A stretch of DNA of 64,000 nt from Basidiobolus meristosporus CBS 931.73. Taxonomy: Eukaryota; Basidiobolomycota; Basidiobolomycetes; Basidiobolales; Basidiobolaceae. The notes under the pieces are model-generated. The model was given only the letters and a program-made list of their open reading frames with translations. It was not told where the DNA came from and searched no databases. Location: assembly GCA_002104905.1 (NCBI GenBank), contig MCFE01000225.1, forward strand, positions 58,662 through 122,661, read 5' to 3'. The translations under genes and the position numbers were made by a program. Shown here piece by piece: positions 21,359-34,222 of the stretch (position 1 is its first letter; each line of letters opens with the position of its first letter).

Positions 21359-23357
21359 ATTTCTCTCTCCACCATGGCTTTAAGCTCCCTGAACTTAGGC
21401 AGAGCTTCCCCCTTTCTCTACATAAAGTGGACACATGTGTATCTGTTGCAATTTAAAAAGTTATTAGGATATAGGGAGCTTAGCAAGAAATAGTGATAAT
21501 AATTGAACTGTTATTTATTCATAAAGAGGCTCAGTATTTATACCTTTGTAGAAGTAATACAGCTGCAATACTAAGTAAGGAGGGTTTCTCAGTATTCAGG
21601 AGCATTCTGTAACAGCTTCAGGGTTAGTACTTAATGTTTGGTAGAAGTGTTAACTTATTCTTGACTATAGGGGTATAATCATTGGATCATGGATCTGAAT
21701 AAAGTGGCAAAGTTAGGACTGTAAGTTTGTCCTAGAGTGACCAAGACTAGTCCACAATTGTCAAGTAAATTTTTAGCAGCTGAATGATACCAAATAGCTC
21801 AATATCTTAGCAGTATCTGTATAATCATCAGTCAAAGAGATTAAATAATTCATCCCACTTAAGGATAAATATTGCATAGGTCCACACAGATCTAAGTGAA
21901 TTGGATCTAATTTTTCTCAGTTTTGATTAACCGGAGCTCTTGAACAGTTGTCTGGCCTGTTTCCCATATATGCAGCCTTCACAGTGCTCCAAGTTGGCTG
22001 GGGTATCAGTTTTTACCCCAAAAATTAGCCAATCCATGATCATTTTGGGCAAATAATCAGAATTGATGTGTCCAAATCTCCTGTGCCAAAGCATTGGTAT
22101 TTCTTCACTTAAGTAACCTATATTGGCTTCCAAATATGTTGGAATATAAGTCAACTTACTCAATTTCAGTTCTACAATACCCAGAGCAATACAAGCATCA
22201 TTATGATCAGTGATCCTGCATTCAGAATTGTCAAAGCTGAAACTGTGTCCTTCTGCAGTGGCCTTGCTTACAGAAAATAGGTTCTTGGTTATTTCTGATA
22301 CATAGGGTACTTCTTTAAAGGTCAGTGTATGGCTTCCTTCACTGCTTCTAGGGTTTACTTGGATAGTTCCTTCTCCTACTGCATCAAGTATTCTATTATC
22401 TCCCATGAAAACATTCTTAATTGGAATTTATTGGTATTGGGTAAGAAGCTCTTTTTGATGTATAAGTGCTGACATGATTCAGAGTCAATATACCACATCT
22501 GAAAACTTCTGTTTGTGGTCATATTTAGTGCAGATATGAGTAGTCTATCTTCAGTTGTTGCAGCATTTCCATATTCAGGCTTTTTGTGCTGAATATCTCT
22601 CTTTTTGAAGCACTGGTCTGATGTATATCCTTTCCTCTTGCAATAGTTGCAAAATAGGTTGGTGTTGCCTTTAAAAGGTCTTGGGTATCTTCTTTATTGG
22701 TTATCATTGCTTATTAAAGCATTTTCCTCTTCCTGCTTATTGGAGCTTAATTTTCTGAATTCTTCATCCAGGAGCCTTCCATATATGTGACTTCAGGTCA
22801 AATCTTCAGATCTGGACTCTAGTGCTGAGATAAGGCCCTGAGACTTGTCTGACAGACTATGCAGGATAGTTACTATCACATCCTTATTAGTAGTTGGTAT
22901 GCCCACAGATTCCATTTCATCCACCAGCAGGGTAATTCTGTTGATTAGATTTTTCATTTCTTCTCCTGAGAGCATTGTTGTAATAAAGGATCTTTGTCTG
23001 AGATGCTTTTTCTTAGCAGCTGAACATGACAGGTAGTTGTCTTCTAATGTCTTCCAGATATTCTCTGCCATTTTTGCTCTTGAGCATTGAATTTACAATT
23101 TGTCTTTGACATTAAGGCAAATGCAGTTAAAGGCACCTTGTTCCTTCTTCTGGTACTTTGTGGATTCCACTCCCACATTTTTAAGAGGGCATTCCTCTCC
23201 CTTGACAATATCCCAAAGGCCTCTTTTATGTAGCAGCCTCTTCAGCTTCACCTTCCACACTTAGTAGTTAGATCCATACAACTTTTCAGCAGAGGGAAAT
23301 ATTACAATAATAGCAGTTGTAGACATCACAGAGAGCAACAGCTTGGGGCTTACAGCC
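21359..23357 (-). mobile_element. Ty1/copia internal region (gag to integrase), degenerate
   Basis: On the minus strand: gag (UBN2-like, about 23330-22790, ALESRSEDLT), zinc knuckle near 22640, protease region with a degraded active site, GAG-pre-integrase (21927-22406, MLWHRRFGHI...LEHCEGCIYGKQARQL) and the start of integrase. Interrupted by a solo LTR at 21444-21812. Several stops and frameshifts; non-functional. Confidence 0.92.
21444..21812 (-). repeat. Solo LTR of a third LTR family (LTR3), 369 bp
   Basis: TGTTGCAATTTAAAAAG...AATATCTTAGCA, flanked by GTATC at 21439-21443 and 21813-21817, a 5-bp target-site duplication. Removing it restores the copia sequence ...TGTGTATCTGTATAATCATC. Orientation from the reversed TATA region (CAGTATTTATACCTTTG). 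Confidence 0.9.
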
Positions 23358-23463
23358 TGTTGTAAGAGCATTGGAGATGCTGGAAGTGATTGGGTGAACA
23401 AGTAGTTTTTGTGGTTTTTGCTTAATGACTGCTTGAATGTAAAAGTAGTACTTATACTTTTAA
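23358..23463 (-). repeat. Truncated copia 5' LTR
   Basis: TGTTGTAAGAGCATTGGAGA...ACTTATACTTTTAA, only about 105 bp. It adjoins the primer-binding-site remnant GGGGCTTACAGCC of the copia copy to its left. Confidence 0.85.
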
Positions 23464-25085
23464 CACTTTACAACTATTTTAAATGGATCTAACTGGCCAG
23501 TACATCCAGTTGCCTTATATGGAAAAAACATGGCAATGTTTTGATGGCCTCATGCAAGTCTCTGATTGCATTATTATGGAAGTATTGTGGCCTACAGCTA
23601 GCTCTGTACAATGCTACTGTATTAATTTACCAAATGGTATTTCCTTTTTCTACTTCTTCATGCACAACTCATATATTCCACTGTAGAATCACCCTGCTCT
23701 GTTGACATACCCACCACTACCTTGGGAACTCCACATAGAGTCTGAATCAAAAAAAACTATGACTTCCTACTTATTAACCTCTACATATGGGCACACTTGC
23801 CCAATAGACATACTTCTAAAAATTCAACTTTACAGCTTCTCAGTGTGATATTTGCAAAGTTGCCCTATACCTTGTACTTATGGTAGCATATACATCTTGC
23901 AAACATATGCTTGGTTATTGCCACCTCTGCCATGAATACCCCCTGAAAAACTGCAAAAAATTAATATCTCCTGAATATCCACAAAGAACCTCTTAGTATT
24001 TAGCCAATATATTCCTTCTCCCTGCTGGATTCTAGTCCCCCTTATAGGTGCACTCTGGCTTGTGTTTGTGTAAATTCAGTATTGAATGGTGTAGAAGTTG
24101 GCTTGTGGCCAAGAGAAACCTGGCATACTTGAGTAGAGCTTTCTTAATCAAAATTAGTTGATTGTTGCACCCAACCCAATTTTGCATTACTTTACAGATT
24201 ACCCACACATTGGGGCTGCTTAGCTTCCTAATTCCATAGGCATAGGTGTTGCCAAATGCACATCTGTCCTCAGTATTTTTCAACTCTTTCTGGCTGCTCT
24301 CCATGTACCAACTTATCACATCCATGATGGATTGGATGGTAATATTCTTGATGAGATTGGGATATAGTAGTACCTGCAACTTGAATTGTCTTCCTATCTC
24401 CCCACACATCCACTGCATAAGAAACTCCAAACAGGTGAGGTAAGGCCCAATATTCTCCACACACCAAGCAAGATAGAGTAGAGAATTGATACATGAGCAG
24501 TAGAGATCTATGCAATAAGCCTTTTTTTTAGTATAGCCGCTCAAATCCCATTACAAGCTCCTTGCACAACAGCTATAAATGTGTCCAGTGGGCATTGGTG
24601 GTCCAATTCTGGATAAATATTATTACAATTTCCACATATAACTTCCAATGTACTCCTGGTAAGGATGGCTTCAGAACGCCACTTGAATAAATACATATCC
24701 AGTTCATCCAGTCTTTGCATTTATATTGTTGAATTTGCATGTGAATATTGGTTGGAGCCCATGAGAAGTACTCAGGGTAGCAGATACTCTGCAATATCTT
24801 GCCAATTCTTTCAAATATCTCCTGTATCTCAAAGGGCTCATTTAGCTTGAAATGCCCCATGTACAACTCAGTCATCAGTATAGGGATTTTGTTGAAAAGC
24901 AAACTCAGTGCTCCCAGTGAAAAGCTTTTGCTCCAACAGATACCCTCTATCTCAAGTATCCCTGGTTTCCAATTAGATCCATATTCTGGTCAATGGCTTA
25001 TATCTTGCTAGCTTTGCAGCAATTCCATGTTGACTTCTGTACTTGCTCTCTGTGGGAAGAAGATATTCTTAATGTTGATGCTTAG
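23464..25085 (-). mobile_element. Tnp2-type (CACTA/Plavaka-like) transposase remnant, C-terminal half
   Basis: Frames 24902-24573 and 24544-24032 on the minus strand give KLNEPFEIQEIFERIGKILQ, YPEYFSWAPTNIH and INSLLYLA..VENIGPYLTCLEFLMQWMCGEIGRQFKLQV, which parallel the LPMERYCG/GRLQ region of fungal Tnp2-like transposases. About 24900-25085 continues toward the YYYP/zinc region seen at 32640. The 3' flank 23470-24130 is repeated at 30182-30840. Confidence 0.75.
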
Positions 25086-25104
25086 GTAGTAATGGTGTGT
25101 GCAA

Positions 25105-25455
25105 GTTATGAAGTAAAAGAGAGTCCACCTAATTATTAATATATTATGGGCTAGCACTTGGTTAAAATGACATATCTCAGAATATTGACTTAGAAATTAG
25201 TTTGTAAGATATTTGCAAATTATTAGAATTTTGTCAAGTACAAGATTTCAGGAAAATTTGAAGCTTGTCAAAATAAGCTTAAACTTGGCACATGTACTCC
25301 TGAGACTCCCCCAATAATGAACAAATAGTTACACATATGTAGATCTGCAAGAAGTATAAATACTGTATTGCAACTCAAAAAATCAACAAGTGAATATTTT
25401 GGAAATCTTCTAGTTCTCCATTTCACTTCCAGTATACCTCTCTAGTATCTCAACA
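25105..25455 (+). repeat. LTR2-family LTR
   Basis: Diverged 5' end, then GGGCTAGCACTTGG, AAGTATAAATACTGTATTGC and a terminus CTCTAGTATCTCAACA. Followed at once by GGTTATGAGCCCC, the same primer-binding site as the main copia family. Confidence 0.8.
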
Positions 25456-28066
25456 GGTTATGAGCCCCAAACCTGCTATATGTTGGGTGTCTACTCTGCT
25501 CTAGTGCTGTGTCTTTACTCTGGAGAAAGACTGCCTGGTCTACCTGAAGGTACAGAAGATAGAAAAGTACTGCCACTGCAAAGAACTGCTATGTGGGATA
25601 TATTTTTATGGAGAGAGAGGCCTTTGCTCTTGAAGAAGACACTAGGCAAAGAAAAAGGTCATATGTCAAGGAGGGCATGTTGGACAAACTTCAAGCTATG
25701 AGATGTGCCAAAGGATAGAGCTTTAAGAAAATGCATAATCCCTGCAAGGAGTCCGGATCAACAAGGGGCATATTACATAGTATATGTATAAGTGCTATGA
25801 TCCATATCATCATAACATAAAGGAACTATATTGAGGACTCACATATACCTGAGCTTGAATTAGACTGTTTCAGTCAATGCAGTGCCTGCATTACTGCAGT
25901 GAGTTTACATAAGTCTGTAGCCACATGAAATGAAATGAAGCACAAACACTTTGAAGCTGCCTGTTGCCTTAGTTTGGAGTTGAAAACACAGACAGATATA
26001 TGATTCAGCTTGCCCAAATTTTAAGGATCAGAATGATGTATAATACTTACATATCATGCTGAAGATCAGTGATCCCAGACATGCCAATTTAGGAGTGGTA
26101 TGCATGTTAGTACAGCAGTACTATTTCCAGTACCAATGATCCTGTGGCTCTATGAGACACTTATTAGACAATCTATATGTTACATTAAGTATCAGAAACA
26201 GTGGTAGGAGATATATTGATATATATCTGAACATGGAACTTATACCACCATTAAGAAAAGTGCTACTGGAGATCCTGGCCAAAAGTATATGCATATAGTA
26301 TCCATATATACTGTAGAGATTATATGAAATACTATTTAAGAATGTACTAGTTGCTACATACTATACTAGATATATCACTAGGCATTTAGTGATTGCAGAT
26401 CATATATATAGTAACATAAATCAAATATCAATCTTGCTTTTATGATCTTATCAAGTTACATGCAGCTCCCAGCTATGAGCCACACTGCAGTAATAAAATC
26501 TGCTACCAGGATGCAGAGAGAAATGGCTTTTTAAGGAAGCTTATTTGATCAAATTTGATCAAGCCTGTGAAAAGTTATGTCAGATCTAAGCAAATGACCA
26601 ATTTGGATGAGAAATCTCAGAATAGAAGTGCTCTGCAGACAGGAGGTTCCTGAGCACTCTAGATGATCTGACAAGCTGTGGATATGCTACCTGCTTGATC
26701 CAGATCTAGATCAAAAAGGGAAATCCAGCAATAAGAATCCCCAAGACAAGATATGGAACAAAACCTTGTTGCCAATAAGTTGTCAGTTTCTAAATGGAGT
26801 TTGGTGCTACCTAAGTGAGATATGCACTATCTAGAGCACTACATATGATCCGGCAATCCTATCACACAAGGATAATGAAGCATTGATGCTTGCAAAAGCA
26901 ACAGAAAAGTCCATGAGAAACTACACACTGAGAAGCAACATTAATATCACAGTGAACAATGAAGTCAACTTCCTTGCAGTTGAAGCTAGAAATGTGGTAC
27001 CAAGGGCCAAACTAAGGTTTATAATGGGTGCAGATGATCATTGGCTTGTCCAATTGCTCTGTCAATCAGGCTCTATGCTGGAATACTCTATAGAAAGTAA
27101 CAGTGGCATATCAGGGCTGTTATGATTGATTTATGCAATTGGAAAGTGTCTGATCCAGCTGTACGGTTCAAGTTCAATGGCTTATATATGAACATACCTA
27201 TCTTGTCTAGAATGAAGCCTCTATGAATAGCTACCAATTAGGCTGTGGTATTCTGTGATACCACTTCAAGCCTATCAATATGCAAAGGGAAGATCTGAGT
27301 ACTGTAATAGAGTTATCAGTCCAAGAAGGTTATGCCTAGATCAGAACAAAATATATGATCTATGTGGTCAGCTTTAGAAGGCAGGAAGCACCAGAAGATG
27401 TAGCTTCAGTGGGAGTACAATATCCCAGATCAGGAATGAAGAAAACCTAGGCTAGACACCATTGAAAGCACTAGCCTGGAAGTGGTAATACTTGGTCAAC
27501 CAGTGAAGAATAAGGGCAACCACAATGCTGACCAATTGTTGGTCCCAGCAGATCATGCATGGAGTATGTGAGGAAGGTTATTATCCAGATCCAGCTATAG
27601 ATATATGGAGCACAGTCTAAGTGAGTTAGACTATTTACCAGAACTGAGGACAAACCAGATCTACTGGTGAGAAGACCACATCTTAACTTTACCAATTATT
27701 GACAAATTTTACTCAAATAAGAAACAACAGAAAGCCTGAGAATGCTGCAATCTGATGATAGAGAATATGATGAGATATAATCTGTATCTGAAAAGCTCTA
27801 CTCCAATCAAGTGGATGATACCCATCCAGAGATATTTTGTGATGAGATCAGTATTCAGACTCAATGTTATTTGATCTGTAGTATGTAATTAACAGTATGG
27901 ACTTATACTTAGTTATTACAGATAACATGTAATCCTTCACACATATTGATGAATACATTAGTCCAATAGGTTATATGGGTGATTGCAGGCTTAACTCCAA
28001 CAGGAAAATACACATTATCACAGCAGGTTCATAAGTATATGAATATATTACGTAAGTGGGAGTGTT
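25456..28066 (+). mobile_element. Degenerate internal region of an LTR2-family retroelement
   Basis: Bounded by LTR2 sequences at both ends (25105-25455 and 28067). Two short frames (25480-25701; 26883-27125, MLAKATEKSMRNYTLRSNIN) show no known domain. The last 850 bp repeat 16860-17700. Assigned by position only. Confidence 0.45.
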
Positions 28067-28175
28067 GTAATAGTTAGGAGTCCACCAAATTACTAATACA
28101 TTATGAACTAGCATTTACTTAAAATGACATATTTTAGAATATTAACTTTGATAATGAGTGCAATATTCTCTAGCT
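28067..28175 (+). repeat. Truncated LTR2
   Basis: TGTTGTAATAGTTAGGAGTC preceded by GTGGGAG, the polypurine-like motif also seen before the main copia 3' LTR. Cut off after about 110 bp. Confidence 0.7.
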
Positions 28176-29138
28176 TGGAAATATTGGTGGGACTACTATG
28201 ATTTTGGCAAGAAGTATTACTAAGTCCTCAAAGCCCCCATTACTGATATTGGTGGAAATATGCAACTTCTCTAGCCACAACATTACATCATTCACTGGTA
28301 GATGGATTACTGGGCTCACTTAGCTCCATAAAGTATCCTTGGCATTTGTTTCAATGGGTGTTATCTCATTGCATATTGGGATTTGACTGGGCTCATGTGT
28401 GGTACTGTTGTTTGGGGAGATAGGCTCACAATCCATCAGTGAGCCTTCTTTGTCAGAGCTAGCACTCTGCGTGCCATATTCAGAAGGCTGAGGTGCGCCT
28501 AAAGGCATCACAAGCGCACTTGACTCAGTTTGTGTAAGGTTACAAAGATGGCCGGGTGCCAACATAGATGTATCAACTGGCCAGCAAGATAATGTTGGTA
28601 TAATAGTCACTGATGAATGGTCAAATATGACTTGTGCAGCAAAACACTGGCCATGATCCTTGTAATACTTTGTTTGCTATCTCCATGCTTCATGGCTGAG
28701 AGGCTTGCTATAATAGCTACATGGTCTTTTTTCTCTGCTCTTTTGACATTGAATCAAAGTAGTCTTGTCCATGGAGCAAACAGTTTGACCTTCAACAGTG
28801 TAATGCTATTATATCATTTTTTGGTTAATACTAGTGTGAATTCAAGACAGTCTTGTATTTGAGACCTCGCACTTACATGAATGTAAGATTCAATGATGAC
28901 CTGCCATAGTAAGCATTATGAATAAAGTTGTGGCACCACATACCCACATATATATAACACTATTTCCCCTTTGATTTGACTTACTTCCATATATATCCCG
29001 CCAAAAAATAAAGCAAAGTTGTCTGGCTCCCAACCAAATCCCACCACTGACAGCAGCAGAAGAATGGCTAGACAACAGCTTGCTTTGATATTCAGTGCAA
29101 CAAGCAGGGCTACATCTAAAAAAGGCCATGTTGACAGT
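28176..29138 (-). mobile_element. Tnp2-type transposon, N-terminal region, inverted copy
   Basis: Minus-strand frame 28610-28320 (MPLGAPQPSEYGTQSASSDK, then LMDCEPISPNNSTTHEPSQI) is clearly the same peptide as 31530-31871 on the plus strand. The leader 28890-29130 also corresponds to 31030-31230 in reverse (ACTTTGCTTTATTTTTTGGC). Confidence 0.75.
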
Positions 29139-29431
29139 CCCTATGAAAAATAATTTGCCCCACTGATGGATCCAATGCGGATCAGCTGTCAGGATTGCAT
29201 TGTAGTGGTGGAGAGGTACTCCTGGGAGAAGCTACACAACTCAAGGTGCATAAGGTGTCTGATGTGTGCAATAACCTCTGGGTCTAAACTGCTGGTGTCT
29301 TTGTCAATATGTCACTATGGTAAAAGCTCCTGCTTCTCTAGCTTTCTAGGTGCTCCAAGTGTCTCCAATGGCCTCTGCGTGTCCTGTGCACTACCCTGAA
29401 AAGCTCCTTGATGGCAGGTCTGAGATGTAAC
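29139..29431 (-). mobile_element. Internal fragment of 570-bp LTR family, bounded by CCCTATG terminus
   Basis: On the plus strand opens with CCCTATGAAAAATAATTTGC. On the minus strand the DNA next to the LTR encodes a broken version of the peptide at 16395-16640 (LFRVVHRTRRGHWRHLEHL). Confidence 0.5.
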
Positions 29432-30003
29432 TGTTGAAGGTAGATGCAGTGATCAACTGCTAGTCAATAAGGGAAAGTGTTCCTGATAGAAGGGATGATT
29501 TATTGATGAGGGATTGACTTCCCTTAAATACTTTTCTGATTGCCAAGTGATTAATAATGACAAGGTTTAGAGAATTCCAGGCATCAGTGGAACTCTTGAT
29601 GACATCACTATGAGCTAAAAATATGCCAGGAAGGTCATGCAAGGTTTTAAAAGGCACAGCACATCCAACCAATCAGGGCTCAGTAGCCTGAAATCTGCGC
29701 AACATGGAGATGCCATATATGGTAATCAAATGGTAGGGATGTTAAAACAGACTTAGGTCATTTGTCATGGGTACTGACTTGGGTACTTGCCTAATGTAGA
29801 TATATATTTACAGATCACAAAGCTGAATAACATCTAGGATAACTGATGCTAATATTAATCCTGGTTAACATCATATGGGGGTAATACTAATAATATGAGC
29901 AAAAGAAAAATGGGATAATACTGATAAGATAAAATATGGAAAAGTACAACATAATAGCTATATGAATAAAATTGTCTGTGGGCGGTATGTTTACCCTGCC
30001 ACA
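29432..30003 (-). repeat. 570-bp family LTR, minus strand
   Basis: On the minus strand TGTGGCAGGGTAAACATACC...CTACCTTCAACA, 572 bp with TG/CA ends. Contains AGTATTTAAGGGAAGTC and CATCAATAAATCATCCC near its 3' end, a TATA-like and poly(A) pair. Best preserved copy of this family. Confidence 0.75.
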
Positions 30004-31019
30004 CTGATTAGAGACTTGCATAATAACAGCAGCTTAGAATTAGTGACCCTCTAATCAATGTTATGATGGAGTCACAGCAACATTTTGCCAATCTTACTGC
30101 CAAATTAAGTTTAGAACTTGATGAGATTGGATTGGTGCTGTGAAAATAATTGCATGGCATTGTTGCAGTCTTGTTGCACTCTACAACTATTATAAATGGA
30201 TGCAACAGGCCTGGAAATCCAATTGCCTTATATGGCAAAAATATTGACAGGATTTTAACAGCCTCACAGCATGACTCTGATGGCATTACAACAGCAGTAT
30301 GATGGCCCACAGCTAGTTCTGTGTAATGCTACTGTACCAGTTTACCAAATAGTATTTCCTTTTTCTACCTCCCCTTGTGCAATTCATATATTCCACTTTA
30401 TAATACCCCTCTTTATTTGCTTACCCACTGCTACCTTGGGTATTCTGCATATTGTTTGAATAAAAAAAAACTATGGCCTCCTCCTTACTAACCCCTAAAA
30501 ATGTGCACACCAGGCATACCTCAATCACCTCAGCTTTGTAGCCTTTCAGTGTGATACTTGCAAACTTGTCCTATACCTTGTACTGCTGGTATCATATATA
30601 TCTTGCAAACATATGCTTGGTTATTGCCACTTCTGCCATGAATACCTCCTGAATATCTGCAAAGTACCTCTTGGTATTTAGCCAATATACTCCTTCTCCC
30701 TGCTGGATTCTAGTCCCCCTTATGGGTGTGCTTGTGCTCTTGTTTGTGTGAATTTCATATTGAATGGTGCAGAAGCTGGCTTGAGACCCAGAGAAATCTG
30801 CCATACCTTCATAGAGTTTTCCTTATTAATATTAGTTGCTTGTTGCACCCAACCCAACTTTGCATCACTTAACTTATTACCCACACATTGGGGCTGTTAA
30901 GCTTCTTAATACCATAGGCATAGATATCTCTATGTGCACATCTGTCCTCAGTATTTTCCAACTCTTCCTGGCTGTGCTCCATAATGGTCAGCTTGTGGCT
31001 CTGAAGAGGTTCTCAATTG
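30004..31019 (-). mobile_element. Tnp2-type transposon, 3' end, second minus copy
   Basis: 30182-30980 parallels 23471-24300 almost block for block (CTTGCAAACATATGCTTGGT, TTCTCCCTGCTGGATTCTAG). The coding part is badly decayed. 30004-30180 resembles 16760-16850 and is unassigned. Confidence 0.65.
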
Positions 31020-33477
31020 CCTACTTGACTGAGAGCCTGAGGAGTCAGGGGCAGGGTTCTATGGGAACCAGACAACTTTATTTTATTTTTTGGCTGCATA
31101 TATATGGCAGTGAGTCAAACCTTAGGGCAAGTAGTGTTACATATATATATGTATGTGGAGCCACAACTTTATTTATCATGCGTACAATGGGGGTTATCAT
31201 TGAGTCTTACATTCATGTAGGTGTAATATGACTTATACAAGACCATCCTAAATTCTCCTGGGTATTGACTAAAAAGTGATATAATAGCATTGCTTTGTTG
31301 AGTGTAAAACTGTTGCCCCATGGACAAGACTACTTTGATTTCATGTCAAAAGAGAATAGGAAAAAGATCAAGAGGCTATTATAGCAAGCCTCACAGTCAT
31401 GAAGCATGGAGATAGCAAGAGAAGTATAACAAGGATCATGGCCAGTGTTATGCCACACCAGTCATATTTGACCATCAATCAGTCTCTAATGTTCCAACAT
31501 TATCTGGCTGGCCAGTTGATACTTCCATATTGGCACCTAGCTGGCTTTGTCACCCTGTGCAAACTGAGTCAGGTGAGTTTGCAATGCCTTTAGGCTTACC
31601 TCAGCCCTCTGAATATGGCATCCAGAGTGATAGCTCTGACAAAGAAAGTTCACTCATGGATTGTGTGCCTATCTCCCCTAACAACAGTACCACACATGAG
31701 CCCAGTCAAATCCCAATATGCAATGAGAAAACACCCATTGAAACAAATGCCAAGGATACTTTATGGAGCCAAGTGAGCCCAGTAATCCATCTACCAGTGA
31801 ATGATGTAATGTTGTGGCTAGAGAAGTGGCATATTTCCACTAATATCAGTAATGGAGCTTCAAGGATTTAGTAATACTTCTTGCCAAAATCATTCCAGGA
31901 TACAACTTACCATGTACATAGTACAAGTGGACAACAGTCATGTGGCTGACAACACATGATCCAGAGACTGTCCTGATTACCGCATATGTTAACAGTTGCA
32001 TGACATTCACATCCAAAAATGCTACCATTGCAACATGTCCAAACTGTGAGGAATCCATCACCATTGAGGAAAAACATTATTCACAATCCAGATATATTCC
32101 AGTAGTACCCTGTCTGAAGAAGCTAATTCAGTCCAACAAATATTGAAAGCTATATAGTACCGCACTCAGCATCAATCAAGTAGAAACATATCCTATATAT
32201 ATGATTGCACACATTGCAAATAGCTAAGAAGCAAGGGCTACTTTAAAGATATGTTTAGCTGGGCCTTTGCCTAAGCACTTGATGGATTCTCATTAAACAA
32301 GTACTCAACCAGCAAATCCTTCTGGCCACTCATTCTCATCAATCTGAATCTGCCACCCATTGTACAGTGTCAGCGCAATAATCTGATGGTAGTCTTGCTG
32401 GCATCTTGGTTTAAATCACTCTCCAACCTGGATAGCTACATGTGTCCATTCCTGGATGAATTTGTATGCTTTTCAGTGGGATAACATTAAATGGCCATCA
32501 TGTAAAAGTGAATATTATTATTGGCATTAGTGTTACCCCAGCCATCAGCAAGATAGCAGGCTTTTCTGGGCACAATGGATAGTATTGCTGTCAAATGTGT
32601 GAGATCCAAGATTTACTCCGCAACACACACACATTATTATTACCCAAACACCAGCACTAAGAACATCATCTTCCCACAGAGAGAATGTACAGTAGTCAGC
32701 ATGCAATTGCAGCAAAGTTGGCAAGCTATAAGCCATCAGCCAGATTATGGAATCAACCAGAAACTGAAGATGCTTAAGATAGTGGGTATCTGTTGGTGCA
32801 ACAATTTTCAATATAGAGCAATGCATTTGCCTTTCAGCAATATCCCTATACAGATGACTAAGCTTTATATGGGGCACTGCAAGCTAAATGAGCCCTTTAA
32901 AGTACTAGAAAAAATTGAAAGAATTGGCAAGATATCACAGAGTATCTGCTACCCTGAGTACTTCTCATGGGCTCCAGTCAATATTTATATGCATATGCAA
33001 CAATACCAATGCAATGACTGCATGAACTGGATACGTATGTATTAAAGTGATGTTCTGATGCCATTTCTACCAAGAGTACATTGGAAGCATTGGGAGTTAT
33101 ATGTGCATACTGTAGGAAAATTTAACCAGAAGTGGATCACCAATGCCAACTTAATGCCTCTACAACTTTTGTGCAATGAGTTTGTAATGGGATTTGAGTG
33201 GCTATAATACAAACATGAAGCTGAATGTGTAGATTTCTGCCACTACTGTATCCATTCTTTACTCCATCATGCATGCTGTGAGGAGAATATTGGGCCTTGC
33301 TTCACCTTTTGAGAGTTTCCTATGGAGCAGATGTGTGGGGAGACAGGAAGACAAGTCAAGCTGCAGGTACTTCCATATCCCTTTGCTGGAAGTAGGCATG
33401 ACAAAGCACTCTTGGTAGGGAATCAGCCAGAATTCCATAGAGGGGAGTAATGTATGGCATACTTAGCTTACATTGGA
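31020..33477 (+). mobile_element. Tnp2-type (CACTA/Plavaka-like) transposon, most complete copy, degenerate
   Basis: Plus-strand order: Ser/Pro-rich N-terminus (31530-31871); zinc-binding region with TCPNCEESI (about 32035) and YIPVVPCLKKLIQS; the Tnp2 core around 32280-32460 (SFWPLILINLNLPP, FKSLSNLDSYMCPFLDEF); GVTPAISKIAGFSGHNG near 32530, equivalent to the family's 'GDxPA.SKL.GLSGHN'; then WQAISHQPDYGINQ and YFSWAPVNIY (32575-33045); finally ENIGPC...FPMEQMCGETGRQV near 33300. Multiple stops and frameshifts, so inactive. Its ends were not identified. It passes into copia gag at about 33478. Confidence 0.8.
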
Positions 33478-34014
33478 GAGGCTGCTAAGAATAAGCATCT
33501 TAGACAAATATCTTTTATTACATCAATGCTCTCAGGATAAGAAATGAAAAATCTAACCAACAGAATTACCCTGCTGGTAGATGAGATGGAATCTGTTGGC
33601 ATACCAACTACCAATGAGGATGTAATAGTAACCATTCTGAATAGTCTGACAGACAAGTATCAGGTCCTTGTCTCAGCCCTAGAGTCCAGATCTGAAGATT
33701 TAACCTTAAATTATGCATATGGAACAATCCTGGATGAAGGATTGAGACATTCAAGTGCTAATAAGAAGGAAGAAGAACATATTTAATAAGCAACAATAAC
33801 CAACAAAGGAAATACCCAAGACCTTTCAAAGGCCAAAGCAACCTGTTTTGTAACTATTGCAAAAGGAAAGGACACACATCAGACTGGAGCCTCAATATGA
33901 GAGATAGCAAGAAGAACAAGCCTGAATGTGGAAATGCTGCAACAACTGATGATAAACCATACATATATACACCAAATATGACTACAACCAAGAATTCTCA
34001 GATGTAATGTATTA

Positions 34015-34222
34015 GACTTTTCCATTGTGTCATTGATCATAGTGCCAGAAAGTGCTGTATATTTTGTTATTAATTTGATATTTTAGGGTCATATGCATGT
34101 CAATTTTGATCCCAAATTGGCACTATATGGCACCATCTGGCACTCTGTGGCATGATCAGACACCATCTGGCATGCTATGGCATTATTGGGCACTATGATC
34201 AGCTGGAATGATGGAACAAGTC
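34015..34222. mobile_element. MITE-like element, 208 bp
   Basis: Imperfect terminal inverted repeats of about 33 bp (left GACTTTTCCATT...TGATCATAGTGCC; right, reversed, GACTTGTTCCATC...TGATCATAGTGCCC). Flanked by TATTA at 34010-34014 and 34223-34227. Removing it restores the copia sequence corresponding to TGGTATATTGACTCTGGA. The interior is rich in TGGCAC/TGGCAT repeats. No coding capacity. Confidence 0.85.

Noticed and set aside
32575-33045. 156-codon frame considered as a host gene
   Set aside because: It carries Tnp2-type motifs, has a diverged homologue on the minus strand at 24573-25085 and is flanked by stops, so it is a transposase remnant.
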